From Glossina fuscipes (taxonomy: Eukaryota; Arthropoda; Insecta; Diptera; Glossinidae), in the NCBI RefSeq assembly GCF_014805625.2, contig NW_023998464.1:2239560-2303559 (forward strand): a DNA stretch of 64,000 nt, in the 5' to 3' direction. A model generated the notes under the pieces. It was not told the origin of the DNA. It did not search any database and was given only the letters and a program-made list of their open reading frames with translations. The position numbers and the translations under genes are program-made. Of this stretch, positions 22,605 to 33,089 are shown piece after piece (position 1 is the stretch's first letter; every line of letters starts with the position of its first letter).

Positions 22605-24495
22605 AGTCAGACCGACTAGGAACTGCGAATTAGTATAACTTTTTCTCACATTCAAGACGAAAGTAATTACTAAGCCTTTTGTTCTTCGTCGGTCAATAAG
22701 TTTACGCCTGTGGTCGCCTCTTAAAGCAGACTAAGTGAAAGTAAATAAATCCCACTTATGACAAGTCTTGCATGTACCCTTAACAATGGGTGGTTTCAGC
22801 CCAGGTTATTTTCATCTTTGGACTTTTGGACGCACCTTACATTAAGAGAATTATATTCAAAATTTTGAAGCGGCTTTGATTTCTGACTCGATTACTGATT
22901 GCCGTCAGCAGTATTGAAAAAGCGGTAAAGTCTTTACAAAACCTTTTACCTGGTTTCCAGTCTCTCTGCATGCTATGACAAAGTTGTTTCCTTGTTATAA
23001 GATGGTGAAATTAACACAGCAGATATTAGCTAGTTTGCTGGAATTAAGCTAAATAAATCCCGATGTCTAAGTTTGAGAGATGAGTTGACAAATAAAAGCG
23101 AAAGCGAAACCGTTGGCCTAAGCAATGCTGTTTTTTTTTTTTTATTTTGGGTGTGAGTAATAAATGCCAAGAACTTTGTTACTGATTAGGAAACTCTTTT
23201 AGAGAATATATTCAACTGACGATTCAATTTTTGAGCTATTAAGCATTAAGTTTTATTGGAAATTCAAGAAAAAAAATCTGAAATTATTTCAAAGTGTGTT
23301 TTTGTCAAAAGCAAAATTGTGTTTCTGTACAAATCTGAATATTCCAAAAACCATTCTTCAATGTATTCTGTTTCCCTCCTCGTACTCTACTTAAATGTAA
23401 TATCAACATTTACTTGTTTCAACTTTTGCCTCCTAGCCGCATAGTTTTTGTCGTCAGCCTTCCATCTGCTATACTTACTGCGCAGAACTTCAGTTTTCAT
23501 ATATGTAATTATATAAATAAACGTGTACATATGTCACAGTCTCTATGTTTATCCGTATATGTATGTGTTTATTTCAAGTATAGTTCGCTTGGTTATCCTT
23601 TATCCTGCACAATTTACGGTTTGAGTCTTAAGCACTTTTCGTGTCTCTGGTAAATTAGTTTGCATTTTTTCCTCTTACTTCTTTTTTTTACTGTGTAGAC
23701 GTTTGAAAGTGCATATGTATGAATATATGCTTATCATGTTGAGAATTAGGTTAGCAGCAAATTATTTTTAATTATTTCCTCTATGTACACACAACTCGTT
23801 CTCTCTGTTTAGTAATGAGAAATTTCGTCTTCTTTTTTAAACAAATGTTATGATGAGTTTTTTTAAAGGAAATTGTTTAGGCTGTAGATTATTTTACTAA
23901 AATTTTCAAAATAAATTTCCTTCAAATATAAACTGGCTGTATAAACTGACTTCATAAACAAAAAAAAAAAAAAAACCACAAAATTAAATTATTATACAGA
24001 AAGACTTTGTAAATAAGAAAATGCTTTTTTTTCCATTTCTAGCATTAGCTCCGTCTTTTTGGTCAACGCTGCACTTCTCCGTCAGCGAGATGTTGACAAG
24101 AAAAACATTTTTTAATTAAATTGTAAACAAACAAAAATTGAAATCTTTCCCTTTGATTTTTCAGTCAATAGAAATGAAAATTTGCCTCAGGCAAGGTGCG
24201 AGCTTTGATTTAACTGCAACTAAGGAGGGGCAACCTGCTTATTCAGCTTCAAAATAGAGACAGATAGGATTGAAATAGGAGATTCCGATTCCGATTCCTT
24301 TTCGGCTCTTTCAGCGCTTTCAAAGATTCGACTTCGATCTGTTCAATTCAGCGAGTAAGAAGATGATTACCAGGTTTCACATCATATCGTTATTTGTCTT
24401 AGTTTTCAACAATAGCCAATTGAAATCCCACTATTCCTGACTAACTTTCATCGTTAAATACTACGAATACAGGCTTTGTGGCCATTAAAATTTCA
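22605..24495. other. Intronic stretch with no supported feature
   Basis: AT-rich, with T and A runs near 23.13 and 23.96 kb. Open frames here are chance. Confidence 0.6.
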
Positions 24496-24499
24496 TTAT

Positions 24500-24790
24500 G
24501 CCCATCACCGAAGACACGGGGGGTATACTCATTTTGCCCAGAAGGAGGCGAAGTCTGTATATTCTTGATCAGCATCAAATTCTAAATCCATTTAATTATC
24601 TGTCCTTCTGTGTAATGACTGTTGTAAACGTTCTCCTGGCCGCAAAAATGAAGCCATCGACTTCAAATTTGGCGGAAATATTTCAAGTTTCTGTACGCAG
24701 ATTGGCATTGAAATGGGCCAAATTGGTCGAAGGGCACGCCCATAGCACCACATAAACTAAGAACACCTCTGTTTTTCAAAAGGAATGAAA
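24500..24790 (+). repeat. Family B repeat, copy 2
   Basis: Well preserved: CACCGAAGACACGGGGGGTATACTC at the start (in pieces), TATATTCTTGATCAGCATCA, TAAACGTTCTCCTGGCCGC, AAAAATGAAGCCATCGACTT, GTACGCAGATTGGCATTG, GGGCCAAATTGGTCGAAGG, CCCATAGCACCAC. The same string of blocks recurs near 21.6, 29.5, 42.6, 50.9 and 63.7 kb. Confidence 0.75.
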
Positions 24791-24799
24791 AATTGTTTT

Positions 24800-25245
24800 T
24801 TTTCTTATTACTCGCAAATATTTGAACGCATATTCTATGGGCAATAGCTTTATAACGCGCAGAAACAAGGTTCGAAAACCCTTTACAGTATACAAATTTT
24901 TTGCCAGTATCAAATCTGATATGCACGTATACATGCTCGTCTGCTCCCCTCTGTCCGTCTATTTGCGCAGCTTTTTAATATTTGTAGTAAACATTCTCCC
25001 ATTAGCGAAAATGAGAATATCGGCTACATATCTGCAAAAGGGTTTGGAATGCCCTAAGCTTTTCAAAGGATACTCCTACAACGCCCACATGCCTATACGA
25101 CAAAATATTTTATTTTGAAAATAGAAAAAATCAGCTGGGCCGACTTCATATTATATAGAGCATGAAAACTTAGTTCTTTTACTTCTTATAAAAAAGGTAT
25201 AAAAGATTCGGTCCCGACCGAATTTAACTTTCTTACATATTTTTG
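24800..25245 (+). repeat. Family B repeat, copy 3, in tandem with copy 2
   Basis: Carries CCCCTCTGTCCGTCTATTTG, GTAAACATTCTCCCATTAGC, GAAAATGAGAATATCGGC and ends with the hairpin ATTCGGT-CCCG-ACCGAAT at 25206-25223 followed by TTAACTTTCTTAC. It starts within about 20 bp of the end of copy 2 and has the same orientation. Confidence 0.7.
25206..25223 (+). other. Hairpin near the 3' end of family B copy 3
   Basis: Seven-base arms ATTCGGT and ACCGAAT around a CCCG loop, followed by CTTTCTTAC. Equivalent hairpins lie at 26417-26434 and 51342-51359 in other copies. Confidence 0.65.
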
Positions 25246-25394
25246 TTATAAAGACGTAGACCAGGGAAGGTTGAAAAAAACTTAACCAAAAGGTCCACAT
25301 TCACATCACGTGTCACTGACACTACGTTTCGGCGACTTATCGAAAAATATTAAAAACCGCAAATTTTTTCATATAATGAACTCTTCAGAATAGG

Positions 25395-25545
25395 AGAATG
25401 GTTGCAACAGTGGACCTATTTTCGATAGGACTCGTCATTAGACCGGAGCATCGGTCCAAAGTCGATTTGTAGTTTAAATACGAAAACACAAGAACATAAG
25501 TCAGACGTAGACGCGGACGACAACTGTTTCAGAGAATGGAAGAGA
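25395..25545 (+). repeat. Family A repeat, decayed partial copy
   Basis: TATTTTCGATAGGACTCGTC, GGAGCATCGGTCCAAA, AACACAAGAACATAAGTC, GACGTAGACGCGGAC are weak matches, in order, to the family blocks. Low similarity. Confidence 0.4.
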
Positions 25546-26044
25546 TGGAGCTTAAATACTTTTTGGAGCTACATACACAATTTTCTGATTTGTTGGTCAT
25601 ATAAAAAAAAAGGAAGTGGTGTTACTTCTACATTATAGTTTGTTTAAACACAAAACGTTAGAAAAATTTTTTTTATAATAATAGTTTACTAAGTGCAAAA
25701 GTACTCTGCCTCAATCTAAAGATCATCTAAATTTAGTTTTTTATTAAATAGTAGAAAATTCACCGAAATTGCAGTTCTTCGATGAAATTTATCTTGTAAC
25801 TACAAAACGTCAGACCTTTTGCTTTAATTATTACAAGCATATGCGCGGAGTTGAAAGTATTCGCAAATATTCAACGGTGCCCTTTTTTGTTTTGCAATCA
25901 ATTTAAGTAAAATATTTTGAATCCAATCTGAATGCCAAAGTGAACCCTTAAGCATTTTGTTTTTATTTCATTTGTTTAAGATTTTCGTTAGAAAAAGCAA
26001 AACTTTCTTTTTCTTCTACTACGTTGCGATTTTTTAAATGGATT

Positions 26045-26455
26045 TTTTTATCCACCACCGAAGGATGCGAGGTATATTCGTCTTGTCAAAACTTTTGCAA
26101 CACCCAGAAGTAAGCTTCAAACACAAATCCGAAAAGCAACTAAGCATGTCCGTCTGTTCATAACCCCGCCTGCTCAACTGTATAGCGTCTGCGGTAAACA
26201 TGCTCCCGTTCCATACACAAAGGAGTTGAAAATGACTCAAACGGGTCGAAGGAAATGCCAAAACTACATCAGGTATATAGCATAGATTTCTTTTTTTATT
26301 TTACAATAATAGAAAAGTCAACAACGTCCACCGTTTCATATAAAGAGAGTATGGAGATTAAGTTTTTTCCTTTGTTTTTAAGTCTTTCTTTATGATCACT
26401 TTGATGGTTATTAGGGATTCGGTTATAGCCGAATATAATTTTCTTACTTTTCTTG
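26045..26455 (+). repeat. Family B repeat, copy 4
   Basis: Starts CCACCGAAGGATGCGAGGTATATTC and CTTGTCAAAACTTTTGC, AACACCCAGAAGTAAGCTTC, ATGTCCGTCTGTTC, GTAAACATGCTCCCGTT. Ends with the hairpin ATTCGG-TTATAG-CCGAAT at 26417-26434 and TTTTCTTACTTTTCTTG. Confidence 0.75.
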
Positions 26456-26459
26456 CTTT

Positions 26460-28370
26460 TTATAATTCTTTAGCGTATTCTTAAAAAACTTCTTTTATTT
26501 TGTGTATAAGCGTGTACGTGTTCGACTGTGCTTGGCATGGCCTATAAAGCATAGTTGTCGAAAAAGAAGTGGAAAAAATAGCATTATTGCAGTAAATACA
26601 TGAGACATGCAAAAAACACAAAAATGAACATAACGTCATGTCGACTCTTGTTTTGTCATGCACCTGAAAACTTTGCAAAAGAAATGTAGTTTGAAGAGTG
26701 ATTTAGAAAAATTTTTTACACTCAAAAGTGAAGACTAAGGATTTACTAATTTTATCATTCAGTTTGTGATAAATATAAACTAGTTTCGGATATTTTCGTA
26801 TAACAATAAGATGTCGAAGGTGTGTCCGCCTCTTGCGTTTGCAGGCGCGTGTTGTTATAAAAGTGCATCAACTGAACTGCTTCTTATGGCCGTCATGCTA
26901 TTATACAACAGTGCCGTCCAAAAAAGGTTTTAGTTTTAAGGTAAATTTAGTTATTTTGATTGATTTTTATCTTATGTAGCGCAACAAGAACTTTTGTACT
27001 CTTATTTCTGTTTTCACGTTCATCCTTCCTGATCTGACCTCCTTGTCCTATTTTATGTCATAGGGCGATGATAATGATGAAATTGAAAGAAAAAGACAGT
27101 ATTGTGTAAACTTTTTTCATAGCTTTAAATTCATACATCATTTACAAGCATTCAATCAAACCGAAGAGCAAACGTACGAAAAAACGTACAACCAAAATAG
27201 AAAAATTCGATCCAATGCCTAAAAAAGAATGATGTTTCAGACTAACAAACAAAAAATAAACCTAAATGGTATTGTTGTTGTTGTTGCTAATGTTTTTGCA
27301 ACTAAAAAGATGTATTAGCTTTGTCATCACATGCGCGTATGTTCTCAATTATACACACATGTAGACGAATAAAGGAGTAAGTGAACACGTTTAAAGGAGA
27401 TTTATTCCGAATATTAATGGACTTACATTAGTCTCGGAATAACGAACGTATCGGCAAGATTAATAAAAAGCCTTCTTTAGGAAGCCCATACAATCCAAGA
27501 GGGACATACGGAACGTCGATTAAACGCAGAAAGGGCTGAAAACATGAACAAAGTACAGAGAAATATTGTTTGTGTCCACTCATACGTTCTGTGGAGACAT
27601 ATTCTAAGGACAAGAGAAAGCAGCATGTGTAAATTTATTGGTTGCATCAGAGGGAAATTCTGATCCCATAGGTTCGACTTAAGCTAAATATGATTTGTTT
27701 CTTCTTTTGCTTTTTGTTTTCTAGCTTTAGGGATACAACGAAAGCGACGAATTTCGCAAAACGTAATTGAAATGGCAGAATGCCATACAACTCGGCTGCT
27801 GCAAACTTTTGCACACACCAGTGCATAAAAAAGTAATAAAAAAAAAAATAAAAAAATAAATTTCAATAATTTGCTGGCCTTAACTGTGGATGATGTTCTC
27901 AAATAAATCCAAAACTCTGACAAGTCAAAATTGAAATATTCCCTTGGAGAAGTTAGGGACAATTCAACAATTTCAATGTCACACTTCATCTACTCGCAAT
28001 TGCACAATACGTTCATCGCTTCTAACATCCTGTGACAACAATTCATGTGTGTAGTACGTATTATGCTGCGTTCTTTCTCGTTTCTAGTGCATGACAAACT
28101 GCAACCTATCTTTCCCTTCAGCTTTCCCCTTTGTGTACAGCTTAGAATAGCTAAATACGTATTAAAATCATTTCATGATTCATCATTTTCAAGTTTTTAT
28201 TGTTGTCTTCATTCATGTTCTTTGCAAGCTGCTTCATTGAATATTGGCGGAAAAGAAATCACTTTCGGATTTTTTTTTTCTTTTGTCCTTTTTAGTTTCT
28301 TAAAACGTTTTAGATTCATTCGTCGATTCGTTTTCCCAAACTTTTCTACTTTTACTTAAAAGGAAAAATA
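26460..28370. other. Intronic stretch with no supported feature
   Basis: AT-rich, with GTT trinucleotide repeats near 27.27 kb and an A-run near 27.84 kb. Open frames at 27.68-27.99 (minus) and 28.05-28.36 (plus) have no recognisable domain. Confidence 0.6.
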
Positions 28371-28373
28371 ATC

Positions 28374-28396
28374 ATAATAATAATAATAATAATAAA
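28374..28396. repeat. (AAT)n microsatellite
   Basis: About seven AAT units. This could be an old LINE or SINE tail, but the diagnostic GCCGATAGC block is not present upstream. Confidence 0.85.
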
Positions 28397-28610
28397 CGCG
28401 AACGCGAAGATGTGAAAATATTTTAGGCGGATATCTCACCGACATCTGTTATGTTGGAAGTTTTTGGTAGAAATATACTGGAATTTTCGGATTTTTATGA
28501 GTCCGCCTTAGTTCGGCAGGATACCGTTGTATCCGGAGAACACTATTGTAAGGTTTCGATACCGTAAGGAATTGTTTCTTTGGAATTTCGTGCCTTAACC
28601 GAAAAGGAAT

Positions 28611-28735
28611 CTTATGTCAAGTGAATAACGTTGAGAAGCCATAACGTAATGTCTTGCCTGCTGGTTCTATTGAACCTCCTATGTCAAATGAATATTGTAG
28701 CGAAGACATAATGTTAGCTGCTGGTTCGTACATTG
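28611..28735 (+). repeat. Two-unit imperfect tandem repeat of about 65 bp
   Basis: CTTATGTCAAGTGAATAACG..AGCCATAACGTAATG..GCTGGTTC at 28611 is followed at 28678 by CCTATGTCAAATGAATATTG..GACATAATGTTA..GCTGGTTCGT. The second unit is about 7 bp shorter. Confidence 0.7.
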
Positions 28736-28739
28736 TCCA

Positions 28740-29430
28740 ACACACTAACAGATGTCTTTAGAAAATTTTAGTATGTTTACCTAGAAACATTTCCAAGCAA
28801 CTTTGCGTTCAAAAGTTCATAAGACAATTCCATTTGTATAAGTAGGCCGATCAAGACGAACAGCATTCTTTATCGGTTCACAAACCTTGAAATTACGGGC
28901 CGAAATTCTACTCAACAAATTCTTCTAAACAAGAGTGTTTGGCTAACGGAAGATAGGGGCATGAAATTTAACATAGATATTACTTAAGGAGTTGCTCATT
29001 TAAACTTGAATAGACTTGTTGTTAGAAATGAGACTAAGGTTTCTCCGATTTTTTACTGAAATAGAACGACGATTGGAAAAATATCGAAAAACGTTTTATT
29101 TAGCGTTCGTTGATAGCGACTTCTTTTTCCACTTTCAAGTGGAATATGATTTCAATAGGAAGAAAAAAGGACTGACCTATAGTCGTGAAAGTAGAAAGGG
29201 ACCCGTGAATCGTAGATTGAAATATCTAAAGCTAAACATCCGACGCCACTTCACCTGATACAATTTATTACTTGATAAAAGACCAAACATTATGCATTGT
29301 CTTCATGTGGAGGCATTCATTTCAAGGGAGCGCTGCTATGAAACCGGGCCCAAAACGTGAACTAATCCAAATTTAGAGAATTTTATTTTTCCGCCAAAGA
29401 CCCTATTATATAATTAAAATTATATGTTAA
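28740..29430. other. Intronic stretch with no supported feature
   Basis: Slightly less AT-rich, with an 80-codon open frame at 29016-29258 rich in Arg, Lys and Phe that I do not recognise on either strand. It may be old transposon sequence. Confidence 0.5.
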
Positions 29431-29439
29431 GATGACCGC

Positions 29440-29765
29440 AAAAATAATCATGTCAATTTCAAATTTAGTAGAGACGTTGAAAGTTTTTGTACGCAGGTTG
29501 GTATTACGAAGCGCCCAAATTGGGTAAAAAACGTGCCCTACTGTGCGCTGTAAACTGGAAAGATGTCTGCATTTTGGATTTTTTGAGTGTCAGTCTTAAA
29601 CTACAAGAGACGCATGATGAAAATTTCGACGAGTTTTCAGTAAAAATGGAAAAAATCAGCTCTACCCGCCCAATATTATAAAGAATGAAAATGTGGTTTT
29701 TTTCGTTTTCGTTTTCTTACGTTTTTTTTACGTTCGCCCAACCATACGTAACTTTCCGTCTCGTT
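29440..29765 (+). repeat. Family B repeat, copy 5 (5'-truncated)
   Basis: GACCGCAAAAATAATCATGTC, AATTTCAAATTTAGTAGAGAC, TTTGTACGCAGGTTGGTATT, CGCCCAAATTGGGTAAAAAA and CGTGCCCTACTGTGC match the middle block of the family. The 5' third with the GAAGGATG start is missing. Confidence 0.65.
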
Positions 29766-29769
29766 TTTC

Positions 29770-30470
29770 TTGTTATAGTTTTACTGACTTATTGTATCAG
29801 ATTTAGTGTTCTCTCTGCATTACCAATGAAGCAAGATTGTTAAGTCGCAAAAAAGTTACTTAGTGCAATATACATTATCGCTTATAATAAAGCAATGTTC
29901 AAAAGATCGCTGTTAAACTTGAATTTGAGTTTATTGTAGTGTTTGAAAAGTCATCGTGACCAAATCAAGTATTGCGAAAAGATGAAAGCATTACCGCATT
30001 ACTAAATCCATGATTCACGCAGTGCTAGTTTTATATAAAGACACACTTTGGTTTGGTCACAGTGGTCTTCCGAACATTGGACAATGAATTTTCAAAGTTT
30101 CGTGAAAGCGTTTTGCGAACAATGCCAAAAATATCCTGCAGTGCATTGGAAAAGTTTTTGATGACGGACACATGCTAAACTAATTTCATTTGTTCGCCGT
30201 GTTCAGTTTAATGACACGAGCTTCGTGAATTTTCCCCTTTCCAATCTCAAGTTTGGCATAGTAGGAAAATTTGTTAATGTTTAATTTTAACTAATTCGCA
30301 TAAAGACAAGTTGTTTTTATGATATTTTTGAAGGAATTTTGAAATAGTTCTATTTTAAATGTATTTCGATTTAAATTCTTCCCAAACTATGAATAACAAA
30401 ATTCTGTCAATGGCTGAACGGACCTCTGCTAACTCTCTCGGTTCATGCTCTCGAAAAAGCAACGTCAAAA
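29770..30470. other. Intronic stretch with no supported feature
   Basis: AT-rich sequence without recognisable ORF or repeat. Confidence 0.6.
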
Positions 30471-30539
30471 AAAGAGGATTTGGTTTTCCAATTTCAGTTT
30501 ATTCGTTATAACTAATCTTTGCTTAACAAGGAAGACTCA

Positions 30540-31190
30540 TCTAAGGTTTAGTGGGAGTTCCAGCAACGAGCGCACCGTACAACGAATGACTTATCAAAGA
30601 CTGAGGTCGTTATGAACGAAATGACTATGTAGGGATCCTTACTAGATCTGCTAAAGGAAGTGGGGTGATTGAAAACTAATAACTATAAAAGGGTAAAAGG
30701 GTAATCTAAGTTTAAGGTAATTCGAGAGCGAAATTTTTAGAAGCTCCAAACATAACAGGACATATAATCTCTAAAACGGATATTATACATAAACTACACG
30801 ACCATATGAATCGCTCATTTTAGTTTAGCAGAACATAGTACATCTGGTAACAGCTTCAAGACGGTAATTAATATGTGGCACTAAAAGTGTCTGAGAGGAT
30901 TTGAGTTTGATCCAAAGTGGTAGATGAACATTAAGATTGTAGAACCTTCTAAATGTCACATGAACTTTTGCAAGAATGTTATCCATATGTAACCTATAAT
31001 TAGATATGTCATCGATTGTCTATCAAGAAATTGCATAGACTCCACATATTCAATATACTTATCAGATATTTTGATATTACGATTACGCCGTTATCCAGCG
31101 TGAGTGGAAAGAGGAGCGTTAATAGAAATAAGCTTGTTGAGCATCCAATCCTGGGGAAATTATGAAGTAGTAAGAAGAACAGTATTTACG
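30540..31190 (-). pseudogene. LINE reverse transcriptase remnant, minus strand
   Basis: The clearest block, 30837-30987 on the minus strand, is open for 50 codons: MDNILAKVHVTFRRFYNL, NVHLPLWIKLKSSQTLL, VPHINYRLEAVTRCT. It matches the post-palm pattern HV..IL.KV...LR.LY......P..IK..L...L..P.I.Y.....+. Downstream pieces in shifted frames read VYNIRFRDYMS, FLKISLSNYL and RCARCWNSH, which parallel RFVYNIKVRDHIS, FLKFSFPDYLN and RTARYWNALP of the 50.2-kb copy. The two are therefore members of one family in opposite orientation. Many frameshifts; inactive. Confidence 0.65.
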
Positions 31191-31967
31191 AAATGTAGTA
31201 GATGATGGGACCCCGTCCCGTCCTAATATAATTAAGAGACATCGGGATCGCTGTGCGGAATTCCGAGCTGCCTCTGTATAAAGTAGTTATTGATTTTGAT
31301 TTTCCCATTGTTTTAAAAATGACGAGCCCAACGTGTTGACTTTATTGCTAGTGGCGAGAGTAATATGTTATTCATGCCGCTTGCTAAGCGTTGTTTTATT
31401 TTAAAACTCTTAAATGCAAGGCATATTTATGCTTGCCAAGTCCACATCGAATTAAAAAATCGAATAATCCACGGCTTTCAATTCGGAAAAATACTTCTAA
31501 GACGTCGTACAAATGAACAAATCGTGTAACGCATCTTCGTTCTACCTTCCGTTTAAATATTGTACACTTGCATACACATGCCTCGACGACAATAGCGTAC
31601 ACACGATGCGTTATTATTATTAAAAATGTAATTTTCGTACTGCAAGTTGGTGGTAGCTATTAAGAGCATAATTTCTCTTATGTCATTCTTGTCATCATAT
31701 GTTTTGGCCGTTGATTTTGTTCCGGTGCGAGGTCATTGACCGTAAATAACGACTCTCTGAACTTAAACTGTTTAACGACGTATACTAGCCCTTCTTCAAC
31801 TATTAAATGCGAATAAAAACTTATGAAACATATCAGAGGTTCGTCTTTAGTAGCTTGGTAAGCATTTTCAACATTAAGTACTTTGAAAACAACAGCAGCT
31901 ACTAAAATAAGTTTCATAAGTTGCTGACGGTCTAAATTGTTTCACTTATGATGTGATACACATACGC

Positions 31968-31969
<2 letters not shown>

Positions 31970-32007
<38 letters not shown>
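31970..32007. repeat. (TA)n microsatellite
   Basis: About 19 uninterrupted TA units. Confidence 0.95.
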
Positions 32008-32009
<2 letters not shown>

Positions 32010-32148
32010 GTGTACGAACAATGAAAACATAGTTAAATATAAGTTTGTTTTTAACGAACAAGTACGTAACAAACAAACAATCATTTATGAATGTTCTACG
32101 TGTGCAATACATACATATGTGTTTACTTTCGTACGAACGTGCACCTGT

Positions 32149-32228
32149 TATATATATATATATATATATACATATAAATATATATACATATATATATAAA
32201 TATATAAATATATATATATATATGTATA
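32149..32228. repeat. Compound (TA)n microsatellite
   Basis: TA tracts interrupted by CATATAAATA and TATACATA units over 80 bp. Confidence 0.9.
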
Positions 32229-32704
32229 AAACAGGCAAACAGTCAGTTCGTTAGATAACCTCGCATCAACTCATCAGTGTCATTTTAATTGTAGGGGTTT
32301 CTATGTACACACTTCTATGAACCAAAACACAGCTAAACATATAAATATTTCATAAGCTTAACATATACACAACTAACCTTTAAAAACCGCACACTTTCAC
32401 ACATACACTAGTGTACAAAGTAATGTAAACTAAAAAGAGAAAATTGTTAGGCGACCTTTGAATAGAATCGGAGTTTTTTCGATTTCCTAACAATACACAC
32501 ACAATAGCAATTTGTTCTTTCATGTTGAAATAACCGCGCAAACGAGAATAAGAAATCTTAATCCAATTTTAAGTCGAATTTTTGACACCTATCACTTGAA
32601 GGAGAGAAACACAGTCTCATGATAATAGCATGTATGAAAGTTAGTTTATGGAAATCATTTGTGGAAGAAGTTTTCATATTGTAATATGCTTTGAATTGTA
32701 CTTT

Positions 32705-32785
32705 TCACATCCCAAGCGGCTTGCTGTACGAGGTGCATTGAGCTTGCGTGGACGTGTAGAAGATACACCTTTTATCGTTTGTTAT
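32705..32785 (-). repeat. Family A repeat, truncated partner on the minus strand
   Basis: GGCTTGCTGTACGAGGTGC, ATTGAGCTTGCGTGGACGTG and ACACCTTTTATCG are the reverse complement of the family 3' end (TAATAAAAGGTGT, TCCGCACAAACTTAATA). It precedes a longer minus-strand copy. Confidence 0.6.
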
Positions 32786-33080
32786 ATCCTAAACCTCCTG
32801 CTATGCAAGTTGTATTGAGTTTGTACGGATAGATATTGCAACTAGGAGAACTTAAGAACATGGATGGATCCAATTTCTGTTATAACGCTCAATTCAAAAT
32901 CAATTTTTTAACGATTTACCCTTGTATGTTTGTCTATGTTCGTCCGTTGTCTAATGTCCTTCTTCCTTGAACTGAGTTTGCAAATTTTTGAAACATTTTA
33001 CGAAATTTCATATTCTAAAGTGTTTTGACCCCACTTTTTTATGACCATTTCCTGTGTAACGTCTTATTTTGAAAAATTTG
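32786..33080 (-). repeat. Family A repeat, minus-strand copy
   Basis: Begins TATCCTAAACCTCCTGCTAT, then GTATTGAGTTTGTACGGATA, TTCGTCCGTTGTC, TTGAACTGAGTTTGCAAATT, TTACGAAATTTCATATTC. Reverse-complemented these follow the family order (ATTTCATCAAAATAT, TTGCGACTTGCAGCTTGAA, GGACAGAC, CGCACAAACTTAATAT). Confidence 0.65.
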
Positions 33081-33089
33081 TTAAACGAC

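Larger units (their letters stand above)
31200..32700. other. Intronic stretch dominated by AT microsatellites
   Basis: Two long TA runs at 31970-32007 and 32149-32228, listed separately. The alternating Tyr-Ile readings through them are artefacts of the repeat. Confidence 0.7.

Noticed and set aside
24498..25118. ORFs of 85-98 codons
   Set aside because: They lie inside noncoding family B copies, and the frames are not kept in the other copies.
31942..32254. Open frames of about 98 and 69 codons with Tyr-Ile repeats
   Set aside because: They are translations of (TA)n microsatellites.
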